DNA from: UBA11524 sp964383815
Lineage (GTDB): Bacteria; Bacillota; Clostridia; Christensenellales; Aristaeellaceae
Reading direction: 5' to 3'
Assembly (NCBI GenBank): GCA_964383815.1
Contig: CAYLIC010000003.1
Span: 16,102-80,101 of the forward strand
Length of the DNA: 64,000 nt
Shown: positions 1 through 8,174 of the stretch, one piece after another
Position numbering within the stretch: the first letter of the stretch is position 1
Layout of the letters: each line of letters begins with the position of its first letter
Notes under the pieces: model-generated
What the model was told of the DNA's origin: nothing
Seen by the model: the letters and a program-made list of their open reading frames with translations, nothing else
Databases searched by the model: none
Made by a program: the position numbers and the translations under genes

Positions 1-1
1 C

Positions 2-685
2 GATATGCTGCGCATGTACACCCGCTATGCGGAGCGCCACGGGTTTCGGGTGGAGCTGCTCTCCGCCAGTGATACGGAGCTGGGCGGCGTGAAGGAGGCT
101 GTGCTGTCCCTGACGGGCCAGGGGGCCTTTGCCCACATGAAGTACGAGAGCGGCGTGCACCAGGTGAAGCGCATCCCGGTAACGGAGAGCAACGGGCGCA
201 TACAGACCTCCACCTGCACCGTGGCTGTGCTGCCCGAGGCGGAGGAGATTGACCTGAGCATTGCGCCCAAGGATTTGCGCATTGACGTTTACCGGGCCAG
301 CGGCCACGGCGGCCAATGCGTGAACACCACGGATTCCGCTGTGCGCATCACCCACCTGCCCACCGGCATTATGGCAACCTGCCAGGACGAGAAGAGCCAG
401 ATCAAAAACCGTGACAAGGCCATGAAGGTTTTGCGCGCCCGGCTGCTGGAAAGGCTCCGCACCGAGCAGGACAGCGCCTATGCCGCCAACCGCCGCAGCC
501 AGGTGGGCACCGGCGAGCGGGCGGAGAAGATACGCACCTACCACTTCATCCAGGGCCGGGTGACCGACCACCGCCTGGGGCTGACCCTGTACAGGACGGC
601 GGAGATTATGGACGGGGATTTGGACGAGTTCATCCAGGCCTTGCGCATGGAGGAACAGGCGCAAAAGCTGCGCAGTATGAATTGA
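2..685 (+). CDS. prfA: Peptide chain release factor 1, C-terminal part (5' end outside window)
   Basis: This is the last 227 residues of a class I release factor, which reads UAA and UAG in the ribosomal A site and triggers peptide release. The frame is open at the left edge, so the N-terminal part lies outside the window. The catalytic GGQ is visible in RASGHGGQCVNTTDSAVRI (about residues 99-117 of the fragment), followed by the conserved ITHLPTGI and the C-terminal region ending in a charged helix. The motif set fits RF1 better than RF2, although the anticodon-like PxT/SPF segment that would settle this is upstream. The next gene starts 14 bases after the stop, suggesting one operon. In many Firmicutes prfA is followed by the methylase gene prmC; here the next gene is the Sua5-type synthase. 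Confidence 0.93.
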   Translation, partial: DMLRMYTRYAERHGFRVELLSASDTELGGVKEAVLSLTGQGAFAHMKYESGVHQVKRIPVTESNGRIQTSTCTVAVLPEAEEIDLSIAPKDLRIDVYRASGHGGQCVNTTDSAVRITHLPTGIMATCQDEKSQIKNRDKAMKVLRARLLERLRTEQDSAYAANRRSQVGTGERAEKIRTYHFIQGRVTDHRLGLTLYRTAEIMDGDLDEFIQALRMEEQAQKLRSMN

Positions 686-699
686 AAGAGGGTTTTCCC

Positions 700-1746
700 A
701 TGAACACAAGGGTGCTTCCCGCTACGGCGGAGACCCTTTCCACCGCCGCGGAGCTGCTGGCACAGGGCCAGCTGGTGGCCTTTCCAACGGAAACGGTGTA
801 TGGCCTGGGCGCCAATGCCCTGGACAGGGATGCGGTGCTGTCCATCTTTGCAGCCAAGGGCCGCCCGGCGGATAATCCGCTGATTGTGCACATATGGCAC
901 CGGGAGCAGCTGGCAGACATCTGCCAGGTATCCCCCCTGGCAGAAAAGCTGATGGACGCCTTCTGGCCCGGGCCGCTGACCCTGCTGATGCCCAGGAAGG
1001 ACAGCATCCCCCTGGAGGTAACGGCAGGCCTGCCCACGGTTGCCGTGCGCATGCCCTCGCACCCGGTGGCGGCGGACATGCTGCGGGCCTGTGGCCTGCC
1101 CATTGCCGCGCCCAGCGCCAACCGCAGCGGCAAGCCCAGCCCCACCACGGCTCGGCATGTGCTGGAGGACATGGATGGGCGCATCCCGCTGATTATCGAT
1201 GGCGGCAGCTGTGATGTGGGCCTGGAGTCCACCGTGCTGGACATTAACCAGGAGGTGCCCTGCATCCTGCGTCCCGGCGGCATAACAAAGGCCATGCTGG
1301 AGGCGGTCATTGGCCCGGTAACGGTGGCTGGCAGTGTGCTGCGCCCCTTGCAGAAGGGTGAAAAGGCGCTTTCCCCCGGGATGATGTACAGGCACTACTC
1401 CCCGGATGGACAGGTTTCCCTGGTGGAGGGCGAGGAAAGCCAGGTGGTTGCCGCCCTGAAGGCCCTGTACGCCCAGGCGGAGCGCAACGGGCACCGGGCC
1501 TGCGTGATGTGCTTTACCGAGCATGTGGACGCCCTGCAGGCCTGCCAGCCCCATGACCTGGGCAGCAAAAACTGCCCGGAGCAGGTGGCTCACCGCCTGT
1601 TCGAAACCCTGCGCCGCCTGGACGAGGAGCACATGGACGCCATTTTCAGCGAGGTGGTTCCGCCAGAGGGCGTGGGCCTGGCAGTGATGAACCGCCTGGG
1701 CCGGGCAGCGGCCTTCAGGACGATACAGGCCAAGGATGTTGTTTGA
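700..1746 (+). CDS. tsaC: Threonylcarbamoyl-AMP synthase, Sua5 type
   Basis: This 348-residue cytoplasmic enzyme should make threonylcarbamoyl-AMP from threonine, bicarbonate and ATP, the first step of the t6A37 modification of ANN-reading tRNAs. The YrdC/Sua5 domain fills about residues 5-200, with FPTETVYGLGANA near the start and the KGRPADNPLIVHI signature. A C-terminal Sua5 domain follows, marked by SPGMMYRHYSP, so it is the long two-domain form rather than short TsaC. The ATG at 700 was chosen because a GAAAGAGGG ribosome binding site lies seven bases upstream; the frame also extends to a TTG at 682. It sits between prfA and the debranching enzyme and its stop falls within the longest frame of the next gene. 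The prfA-sua5 neighbourhood is common in Firmicutes. Confidence 0.94.
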   Translation: MNTRVLPATAETLSTAAELLAQGQLVAFPTETVYGLGANALDRDAVLSIFAAKGRPADNPLIVHIWHREQLADICQVSPLAEKLMDAFWPGPLTLLMPRKDSIPLEVTAGLPTVAVRMPSHPVAADMLRACGLPIAAPSANRSGKPSPTTARHVLEDMDGRIPLIIDGGSCDVGLESTVLDINQEVPCILRPGGITKAMLEAVIGPVTVAGSVLRPLQKGEKALSPGMMYRHYSPDGQVSLVEGEESQVVAALKALYAQAERNGHRACVMCFTEHVDALQACQPHDLGSKNCPEQVAHRLFETLRRLDEEHMDAIFSEVVPPEGVGLAVMNRLGRAAAFRTIQAKDVV

Positions 1747-1762
1747 CAGCGGAGGACAGCGT

Positions 1763-3679
1763 ATGGCGTTCATCTACGGTAGGCAGGACATGCCCGACCT
1801 GCGCCGGGCCCAGGAGAATTGCTTCCTGTGCGCCAATGGCCTGGGCGGGTACGCCTCCCTTTCAGCGGCGTTCTCCACGACCAGGGGCGATCACGGCCTG
1901 CTGGTGGCTGCCCGGGTGGCGCCCAACGATCGGGTGAACCTGGTGGCCCGCCTGGGGGAATGCCTGCACCATGCAGGCCGGGAGGAATGGCTATCCACCC
2001 AGGAATTTGCAGACGGCACGCCGCCGGAGGATGGGTACACCGGCCTGTCCTGCCTGATGGCGGAGGATGTGCCCTGCTGGACGTATGACCTGCGAGGCAT
2101 ACGGATAACCCGCCGGGTGGCCATTGGACGGGAAATGAACGCCACAGCGGTGGCCTACACCATTGAAAACCGTTCCGCCGCGCCCTGCACCCTGCATGTG
2201 CGGCCCTGGGTGCTGGGATTTGACAAAGGGTATGCGCCGGAGAAGCCCTGGGACGTTTCCATGGCGGATGGATGCATCCTGACCCATGGGCAGCGGGTGT
2301 ACATCCGCAGTGATGCTGCCATCACCCGGGAGGCACCCCGCTTTGCCCTGGCGCACTACATGCACGATGCGCCGGACGGCAGGCCTGAAAGTGGCCTGCA
2401 GGCCAGTGTGTGCAGCCTGGCAGCGGAGGTTATGCCCGGGGAAAAGCGCAGCCTGAACCTGGTGCTGGCGGACAGGCTCCATGCACCCGGTGCGGAGGAA
2501 ATCATCGCCGGGCAGGAAAGGCACCTGCAATCCGTCCGCGAAGCATCCGGCTTGCGTGACCCGGTGGCCCGGCAGCTGGCCTGCGCGGCGGATGCCTTTA
2601 TTGCCCGGCGGGACTCCACCGGTGGCAAGACCATCCTGGCTGGGTATCCCTTCTTTGGGGACTGGGGCCGGGACACCATGATTGCCTTGCCCGGCTGCAC
2701 CCTTGCCACCGGGCGGTATGAGGATGCCAGGAGCATTCTGCGCACCTTTATGAAATACGAGCGAAACGGCCTGGTGCCCAACCTGTTTCCAGAGGGTGAT
2801 CAGCCGCCCATGTACAACACGGCGGATGCGGCACTGCTGCTGGTGAACAGCGCGTATCTCTATGTGCAGCAAACCGGCGATACGGCCTTTGTGCAGGAGG
2901 CGCGCCCGGTGCTGGAGCGGATTATCGCCGCTTATGCCCGGGGCACGGAGCACGGCATTCACATGGATGAGGACGGGCTGATCTGCGCCGGTGAAGGACT
3001 GGATCAGGTAACGTGGATGGACGTGCGGGTAGGAGAGATTCTCCCCACACCGCGCCATGGCAAGCCGGTGGAAATCAACGCCTACTGGTACAGCGCACTG
3101 CGGGTGATGGAGGCCTGGTTCGGCGGCGAATACGGCAAAATGGCAGAAAGGGCAAAGGCGGCCTTTGTCCGCGGCTTCTGGATGCCGGAAAAGGGATACC
3201 TGCGGGATGTGATTTCCGGCACGGCGGCGGATGAACAGCTGCGCTGCAACCAGATTTGGGCCATTACCCAGCCCTTCACCATGCTGGAGCCAGCCCAGGA
3301 ACGGGCTGTGGTGGATGCGGTGTATGCCCATCTGTACACGCCCTGTGGCCTGCGCACCCTGTCCCCGGAGGATGCGGCGTATCACGGTGTGTATGCCGGA
3401 CCGCAGCCCGTGCGGGACATGGCCTATCACCAGGGCACAGCATGGGTGTTTCCCCTGGGTGCGTACTACCTGGCATACCTGAAAACCAGGGGGTATTCCG
3501 CCAAGGCCCGTAAGGAGGTTCGCCAGGCCTTGGCACCCATGGCCTGCGCCCTGCGGGAAGGCTGCTGCGGTCAGCTGCCGGAGATTTACGATGGTGACGC
3601 GCCTGCCTTCAGCCGCGGATGCTTTGCCCAGGCCTGGAGCGTGGGCGAGATGCTGCGTGTGTATGCGGCACTGGAATAA
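1763..3679 (+). CDS. Amylo-alpha-1,6-glucosidase / glycogen debranching enzyme (GH133-like)
   Basis: This 638-residue cytoplasmic protein resembles archaeal/bacterial glycogen debranching enzymes that hydrolyse alpha-1,6 branch glucose in glycogen or imported dextrins. An N-terminal beta-rich domain is recognisable from CLCANGLGGYASLSAAF-like sequence (NGLGGYAS) near residue 25. The C-terminal (alpha/alpha)6 catalytic domain begins around residue 260, with FFGDWGRDTMIALPG and, later, the acidic segment GLDQVTWMDVRVG and KPVEINAYWYSALRVM. The ATG at 1763 follows GGAGGA by six bases; an upstream in-frame ATG at 1736 lacks a comparable site and would overlap tsaC by 11 bases. A rho-independent terminator follows the stop. 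A role in storage or dextrin breakdown fits the maltodextrin operon farther along, but no direct link is shown. Confidence 0.88.
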   Translation: MAFIYGRQDMPDLRRAQENCFLCANGLGGYASLSAAFSTTRGDHGLLVAARVAPNDRVNLVARLGECLHHAGREEWLSTQEFADGTPPEDGYTGLSCLMAEDVPCWTYDLRGIRITRRVAIGREMNATAVAYTIENRSAAPCTLHVRPWVLGFDKGYAPEKPWDVSMADGCILTHGQRVYIRSDAAITREAPRFALAHYMHDAPDGRPESGLQASVCSLAAEVMPGEKRSLNLVLADRLHAPGAEEIIAGQERHLQSVREASGLRDPVARQLACAADAFIARRDSTGGKTILAGYPFFGDWGRDTMIALPGCTLATGRYEDARSILRTFMKYERNGLVPNLFPEGDQPPMYNTADAALLLVNSAYLYVQQTGDTAFVQEARPVLERIIAAYARGTEHGIHMDEDGLICAGEGLDQVTWMDVRVGEILPTPRHGKPVEINAYWYSALRVMEAWFGGEYGKMAERAKAAFVRGFWMPEKGYLRDVISGTAADEQLRCNQIWAITQPFTMLEPAQERAVVDAVYAHLYTPCGLRTLSPEDAAYHGVYAGPQPVRDMAYHQGTAWVFPLGAYYLAYLKTRGYSAKARKEVRQALAPMACALREGCCGQLPEIYDGDAPAFSRGCFAQAWSVGEMLRVYAALE

Positions 3680-3689
3680 GCCTGACACA

Positions 3690-3725
3690 AAAAGCAGTGA
3701 GCCTGAAACGCCCACTGCTTTTTTG
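3690..3725 (+). terminator. Rho-independent terminator after the debranching enzyme
   Basis: The stem AAGCAGTG/CACTGCTT (3692-3699 with 3713-3720) has a 13-base loop and is followed by TTTT. It lies 13 bases after the stop of the debranching enzyme and would end the prfA-tsaC operon. Confidence 0.85.
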
Positions 3726-3766
3726 AAATTATCCCGGCAGAAAACCATCCACCCCGCGCCACCAAA

Positions 3767-3826
3767 ACGGGATTCTTAAGGTATGAAATCCCTTAGGCGG
3801 GAGGAAAGAGGGCGGCGCCCTTGAGC
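3767..3826 (+). repeat. Two-hairpin intergenic repeat, copy 1
   Basis: This degenerate copy of the six-member family has the core CGGGATTCTTAAGG, a short gap, then AAATCCCTTAGGCGGG, and a second hairpin AGGGC-GGC-GCCCT. It lies in the convergent space between the debranching-enzyme terminator and the terminator of the next minus-strand gene. Confidence 0.7.
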
Positions 3827-3845
3827 AGCACCGGCCTGCGCTCTA

Positions 3846-3882
3846 TGAAAAATCCCCCTTTCCAATAACGGAAAAGGGGGAT
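3846..3882 (-). terminator. Terminator of the CARDB-like membrane protein gene
   Basis: Read on the minus strand, AATCCCCCTTTTCC pairs with GGAAAGGGGGATT and is followed by TTTTTC. It starts within ten bases of the stop codon at 3888. Confidence 0.85.
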
Positions 3883-3887
3883 TCGGT

Positions 3888-5732
3888 TTACTCCTGGCGG
3901 CGCTGGCTGCGGCGGCGGGGCTTTTCCTCCGGGGCGGCGTCCTCGGCGGGAATGTCCTCCTCCTCGCCCTCAACCTCCACGGTCACGGTGGGCTCGGCCT
4001 TGTTCTCCTCGGGGTAGAGCTTCCGCAGGGTTTCGGCCATCAGGTCGTCATCGGCGGCAGCGTCCTCCGGGCTGTCCTGGGCGGGCGCATCCTCCAGCTC
4101 GTCCTGGGGGGAGCTCTCCTGCTTGTCACGGGCAGGCTGAGTATAGTCGCGGTAGGCGCCGCGCTCGATGTAGTGATCCTGGGCCTGTGCGGACTTGATA
4201 TTGGCCTGAATGCGGCGCACCACGCCCACTGCCAGCAGCGCCAGGCAGGCAACGCCAGCCACCATGAACACCTTGTACAGCACGCTCAGCACGCTCTGCA
4301 GGGTGGACACATAGGCGGGCAGACCGTCGCTGGTGGGCAGCTCCTCATACACGGGCATGGGCGGGGTGACGATGGGTGCATCGGTGGGCACGGGGGTGGG
4401 CAGCTCGTAGGCGATGGGGATGATGTTGCTCTCAAAGGTGTCGGTTTCGCCCAGCAGGTTTTTCACCTTGGCATCGAAGCGGAACTGGCCCGCCATGGAC
4501 ACCAGCACATCCCGGGTGAACTCCCTTGTTTCGCCAGGCAGAAGGCTGGGGAAGGTGTACATGGTTACACCGGAGGCGACAACGGAAATGTCCTCCACTT
4601 CCCTGGCGCCGTTGTTGGTGACCTTCACATGGAACTTCACCGTGCCAGGCAGGATGTAGACGGTTTCAGGCTCGGCAGTGGCCTCCACGGAGAGGGAAAC
4701 CACCTGGCTGGGGTCGATGGCGGTAACGCTGATGCGGTCGCTGGCGGTGTCCACCGCCTCGCCTGTGGCATCGGCACCCTTGACGGTGAACTGATAGTCC
4801 GCGCTCTTGTCAATGGGCACGTCCTTTTCCAGAGTCAGGGTCTGCCCGGCGACAACGGTCTGCCCGGTGAAAACCTCACCCAGGGTGGCATCCGCAATGG
4901 TCAGGTTCTGGAAATCCACCGTGCCGGAGTTCTTCAGCTTCAGGGTCAGCTTCACCGTGTCGCCCACGGCGCCGCCCTTCTTGTCGGCGGTCAGGGTGGC
5001 AGACAGCTTCACCTCGCCATACTTGATGGTAGCGGCATCCTTCTTTTCGGTTTGAGTTTTGCCGCCGGACTTGTAGGTGATGGTGCCCTGGCTGGTCAAA
5101 TCCTTGGTGCCCATGGTGGCAGTGAAGGCGTAGCTGGCCTTTTCACCTGCGGGCACGGTGTCGATCTTGCCGGACTTGGTGGCAATCTTCTCCTTGATGG
5201 TTACATCGGTCACGTCCACATTGCCGGTGTTGATCACATCGTAGGTTACGGTGACCTCCTGGCCTTTGCGGGCGGTGGTGGGGGTGATGGTGCGGTTGAT
5301 CTCCACGCTGCTCACCATGCCGGTGTACTGAATCTCCCTGCCGAAGTTCACTGTTTTGTTGATCAGCTCGTTGGCATCGTTATAGATGGAATACTTCAGC
5401 TTAAAGGTGACGCGCCCGTTCTCCAGCTGCTCCTGGGTCACCTTCCAGGTGCCGGACCAGGACTTGGAGGAGCCTGCCGTCAGCGTGGGGGAGCCAAACT
5501 CCTCCACCTGCTTGCCGTTGCTGTAGTACAGGGTGACAGGGCCGGGCATATCGGTTTCGCCCACGTTTGTCACCTTGATGGACACGGCAATCTCCTTGGG
5601 CTCCGCCAGGGTATCCGGGCTAAGCTCAATTTCAATTTTGTAATTATCCGTGGTGCTGGCGCAGGCCGCGCCCACCAAAAGGAAAAGCACCGTCATGATA
5701 ACCGTCAGGCATACGAGCAGGCGTTTTTTCAT
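3888..5732 (-). CDS. Secreted, membrane-anchored protein with repeated CARDB/DUF11-like domains
   Basis: This 614-residue protein has a signal sequence (MKKRLLVCLTVIMTVLFLLVG, ending near a Cys in AACAS), then at least three immunoglobulin-like beta domains. Phrases such as VTYDVINTGNVDVTDV, LTLKLKNSGTVDFQNL and FHVKVTNNGAREVEDI recur at roughly 100-residue spacing, as in CARDB/DUF11 adhesive or scaffold modules. A Pro/Thr-rich linker leads to one membrane span (VFMVAGVACLALLAVGVV), a basic stop-transfer segment and a highly acidic cytoplasmic tail ending RRRSQRRQE. The ATG at 5732 is preferred because the upstream in-frame ATG at 5852 overlaps the -35 box of a consensus promoter; the ribosome binding site is weak. 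The gene is monocistronic. Function is unknown; a cell-surface structural role is inferred. Confidence 0.75.
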   Translation of the reverse strand: MKKRLLVCLTVIMTVLFLLVGAACASTTDNYKIEIELSPDTLAEPKEIAVSIKVTNVGETDMPGPVTLYYSNGKQVEEFGSPTLTAGSSKSWSGTWKVTQEQLENGRVTFKLKYSIYNDANELINKTVNFGREIQYTGMVSSVEINRTITPTTARKGQEVTVTYDVINTGNVDVTDVTIKEKIATKSGKIDTVPAGEKASYAFTATMGTKDLTSQGTITYKSGGKTQTEKKDAATIKYGEVKLSATLTADKKGGAVGDTVKLTLKLKNSGTVDFQNLTIADATLGEVFTGQTVVAGQTLTLEKDVPIDKSADYQFTVKGADATGEAVDTASDRISVTAIDPSQVVSLSVEATAEPETVYILPGTVKFHVKVTNNGAREVEDISVVASGVTMYTFPSLLPGETREFTRDVLVSMAGQFRFDAKVKNLLGETDTFESNIIPIAYELPTPVPTDAPIVTPPMPVYEELPTSDGLPAYVSTLQSVLSVLYKVFMVAGVACLALLAVGVVRRIQANIKSAQAQDHYIERGAYRDYTQPARDKQESSPQDELEDAPAQDSPEDAAADDDLMAETLRKLYPEENKAEPTVTVEVEGEEEDIPAEDAAPEEKPRRRSQRRQE

Positions 5733-5822
5733 GGTTCTGTTGGGCAGAGCAGCCTCCGCCCGTCCTCCTTCCGCGTCCGGCTGGAAAACAGCCAGAATCC
5801 ACAGATACAGTCTTTCTATCCT

Positions 5823-5852
5823 ATTGTAAGCGCGAAAGGGTGTATCTGTCAA
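5823..5852 (-). promoter_or_regulatory. Promoter of the CARDB-like gene
   Basis: On the minus strand TTGACA (5847-5852) and TACAAT (5823-5828) are separated by 18 bases. The predicted start near 5816 gives an untranslated leader of about 84 bases to the ATG at 5732. Confidence 0.8.
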
Positions 5853-5919
5853 GTTGATTCGTCACAGAAATGTAAAACTTTTTTCCACTTTCACCCTTGC
5901 CGTGGCATGGAAAATGCTG

Positions 5920-5948
5920 TTGACAAAGGGGAAAACAAGTGCTATATT
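5920..5948 (+). promoter_or_regulatory. Promoter of uraA-pyrR
   Basis: TTGACA (5920-5925) and TATATT (5943-5948) are 17 bases apart. Transcription starting near 5955 would produce a leader of about 160 bases containing the PyrR-type attenuator. Confidence 0.85.
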
Positions 5949-5981
5949 ACTGGAGACAACTGCATGCGTGCCCTTTAACCA

Positions 5982-6066
5982 CGGTCCAGTGAGGCCGGGA
6001 AGGCTGCAACGATGTACCTGCGATATGGATATATCTGCCTTGCCCAGCCCGGGTGAGGCAGTTTTT
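5982..6066 (+). promoter_or_regulatory. PyrR-responsive attenuator in the uraA leader
   Basis: GTCCAGTGAGGCC at 5984-5996 matches the PyrR-binding loop of Bacillus-type leaders (UCCNGNGAGGYU core). It is followed by a terminator, CTGCCTTGCCC/GGGTGAGGCAG (6035-6061), and a run of five T. In the known mechanism UMP-bound PyrR stabilises the first hairpin, preventing antitermination, so uracil uptake falls when pyrimidines are plentiful. pyrR itself is the second gene of the unit, which supports autoregulation. The antiterminator pairing was not folded computationally. Confidence 0.85.
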
Positions 6067-6117
6067 CATGCCGGAAGGCGCGCAGCGTTGATCAGAAGCA
6101 TGGAGGGGAACATACTC

Positions 6118-7452
6118 ATGAAGCTCGTGTACGATGTTAACCAAACACCGCCGCTGAAGAAAAACCTGCTCTACGCCTTCCAGCAGCTGCTGGCCATTAT
6201 GGCGGCAACCCTGCTGGTGCCTGCCATTGTTGACCCCAGCGGCACTTACCTGAACCAGCCTGCCGCCCTGCTGGGCGCCGGCATGGGCACCCTGTTCTAC
6301 ATCTTCGTTGCCACCCGCAAGAAGAGCCCGGTGTTCCTGGGCAGCTCCTTTGCCTTCATCGCCCCTCTGTCCGGCGCTGTGGCCTATGGCTTCCTGGGCA
6401 TCTTTGTGGGCAGCCTGTTCGCTGGCCTGGTGTATGTCATCATCGCGCTGATTATCAAGATCACCGGCTCCGCCTGGGTTAACAAGCTCCTGCCCCCTGT
6501 GGTCATTGGCCCCACGGTGGCCCTCATCGGCCTGAGCCTGTGCGGCAGCGCTGTGAACAACCTGAACAACACTGCCAGCGGCGACTACAACCTGGTGGCC
6601 ATCCTGGTGGGCCTGCTGGCCTTCTTCATCACGGTGTTCGCCTCCGTGAAGGGCTCCAAGGGCATGAAGATGGTTCCCTTCATCATCGGCATTCTGGGCG
6701 CGTATGTTCTCGCCCTGGTGCTGACCATCATCGGCAATGCCACCGGCTGCGAGGTGCTGAAGCTGGTGAAGCTGGAGGCCTTCAACAACATGAAGCTGTT
6801 CAAGGTACCCCAGTTTGTGTTCATGGGCATGTTCGGCGTGCATGATGCCGAGGCTACCAACACCATCACCAGCTTTGCCGATGTGATCAGCCTGTTTGTG
6901 CTGTTTGCGCCTGTGGCCTTCGTGACCCTGGCGGAGCACATTGCCGACCACAAGAACGTTTCCAGCATCATCAACCGGGACCTGATTACCGATCCCGGCC
7001 TGGATCATACCCTGATTGGTGATGGCGTTGGCTCCATCATCGGCTCCTTCTTCGGCGGCTGCCCCAACACCACCTATGGCGAGTCCATCGGCTGCATTGC
7101 CATCACCGGCAACGCCTCCGTCAGCACCATTGCCATTGCGGCGGTGTATTGCATCCTGCTCAGCTTCTTCGATCCCTTCGTGTGCTTTGTAAACTCCATT
7201 CCCACCTGCATTGTGGGCGGCGTGTGCATTGCGCTGTATGGCTTCATTGCCGTCAGCGGCCTGAAGATGCTCCAGCCTGTGGACCTGGGCGACAACCGCA
7301 ACCTGTTTGTTGTGGCAGCCATCCTGGTGTGCGGCATTGGCGGCCTGACCCTGAACCTTGGCGATGTGCAGATCAGCCCCATTGCCACCGGCCTGATTGT
7401 GGGCATTCTGGTGAATGTGTTCTTCAACAAGCGCAAAGGCCAGGAAGCGTAA
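6118..7452 (+). CDS. uraA: Uracil permease (NCS2 family)
   Basis: This 444-residue integral membrane protein should import uracil by proton symport. The whole length is a chain of hydrophobic helices typical of NCS2 (UraA/PyrP) transporters, including VFLGSSFAFIAPL early on, the conserved VIGPTVALIGLSLC, the TLAEHIADHKNVS segment carrying the substrate-contacting Glu, and GGCPNTTYGESIG later. The ATG at 6118 follows GGAGGGG; an upstream frame extension runs through the attenuator and is not translated in this model. It is cotranscribed with pyrR, 71 bases away, across a second hairpin. Length matches the family (about 430-450 residues). Confidence 0.95.
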   Translation: MKLVYDVNQTPPLKKNLLYAFQQLLAIMAATLLVPAIVDPSGTYLNQPAALLGAGMGTLFYIFVATRKKSPVFLGSSFAFIAPLSGAVAYGFLGIFVGSLFAGLVYVIIALIIKITGSAWVNKLLPPVVIGPTVALIGLSLCGSAVNNLNNTASGDYNLVAILVGLLAFFITVFASVKGSKGMKMVPFIIGILGAYVLALVLTIIGNATGCEVLKLVKLEAFNNMKLFKVPQFVFMGMFGVHDAEATNTITSFADVISLFVLFAPVAFVTLAEHIADHKNVSSIINRDLITDPGLDHTLIGDGVGSIIGSFFGGCPNTTYGESIGCIAITGNASVSTIAIAAVYCILLSFFDPFVCFVNSIPTCIVGGVCIALYGFIAVSGLKMLQPVDLGDNRNLFVVAAILVCGIGGLTLNLGDVQISPIATGLIVGILVNVFFNKRKGQEA

Positions 7453-7466
7453 CAGGTGAAACCAAG

Positions 7467-7499
7467 TGGGGCATGCTTCCCCGGGAAGCATGCCCTTTT
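7467..7499 (+). terminator. Hairpin between uraA and pyrR
   Basis: GGGCATGCTTCC and GGAAGCATGCCC form a near-perfect inverted repeat followed by TTTTA. It could be a weak terminator that lets part of the transcription through into pyrR, since no separate pyrR promoter is evident. Confidence 0.7.
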
Positions 7500-7523
7500 A
7501 TGACCTCGCAAGGAGGAATCGCC

Positions 7524-8066
7524 ATGGAAAACCAGGGCGTAAAGGCCCACCTGATGGACGGGCCAGGCATGCAGCGTGCACTGACCCGCATGGCCCATGA
7601 AATCCTGGAGCAGCTGACCCCGGCACAGGACATTGTGCTGGTGGGCATCCGCCGCCGTGGTGTGCCGCTGGCCCATCGCCTGGCAGAGCTGATCCACCGG
7701 TTCGAGGGTGTGCAGGTGCCCGTGGGGGAGCTGGACATCACCCTCTACCGGGACGACCTGACAGCCATTGACGAGCAGCCCCATTTGCGGGAGGCAGCGC
7801 TGCCCGTGGACATCACCGGGCGCATGGTGGTGCTGGTGGACGACGTTATCTACACCGGGCGCACCGCCCGGGCCGCGCTGGATGCGCTGATTGACCAGGG
7901 CAGGCCTGCCCGCATCTGCCTGGCGGAGCTGGTGGACAGGGGCCACCGGGAGCTGCCCATCCGGGCGGACTTTGTCGGCAAGAATGTGCCAACCTCCCAC
8001 AGCGAGCGGATTGCCGTGCAGGTGCAGGAGATGGACGGCGTTGACCGGGTGTCCCTGCTGGAATAA
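7524..8066 (+). CDS. pyrR: Bifunctional pyr operon attenuator / uracil phosphoribosyltransferase
   Basis: This 180-residue protein is a phosphoribosyltransferase-fold regulator that binds leader RNA when charged with UMP and may also convert uracil plus PRPP to UMP. The PRPP loop VVLVDDVIYTGRTARAAL is intact near residue 100, and VGIRRRGVPLAHRL and LAELVDRGHRELPI match PyrR well. The ATG at 7524 follows AAGGAGG by seven bases, whereas the open frame reaches back into uraA. Length is normal for PyrR. Its presence directly behind a uracil permease carrying a PyrR-type leader explains the regulation of both genes. Confidence 0.95.
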   Translation: MENQGVKAHLMDGPGMQRALTRMAHEILEQLTPAQDIVLVGIRRRGVPLAHRLAELIHRFEGVQVPVGELDITLYRDDLTAIDEQPHLREAALPVDITGRMVVLVDDVIYTGRTARAALDALIDQGRPARICLAELVDRGHRELPIRADFVGKNVPTSHSERIAVQVQEMDGVDRVSLLE

Positions 8067-8070
8067 GGGA

Positions 8071-8098
8071 TTGACAAAAATCCTCATTTGGATACAAT
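8071..8098 (+). promoter_or_regulatory. Promoter of the E2-like gene
   Basis: TTGACA (8071-8076) and TACAAT (8093-8098) lie 16 bases apart, immediately after the pyrR stop. The leader to the ATG at 8175 is about 70 bases. Confidence 0.75.
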
Positions 8099-8174
8099 GT
8101 ATTTGTGACATTGTGTCCTTTTTCATTCTGTCATCATCATTGTCACAAATCATTGGCAAAGAGAGGTTGTGCCC

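Noticed and set aside
5733..5852. An earlier ATG for the CARDB-like protein that would add 40 residues.
   Set aside because: It overlaps the -35 box of the gene's own consensus promoter, so it would not be transcribed; the signal peptide begins at 5732.
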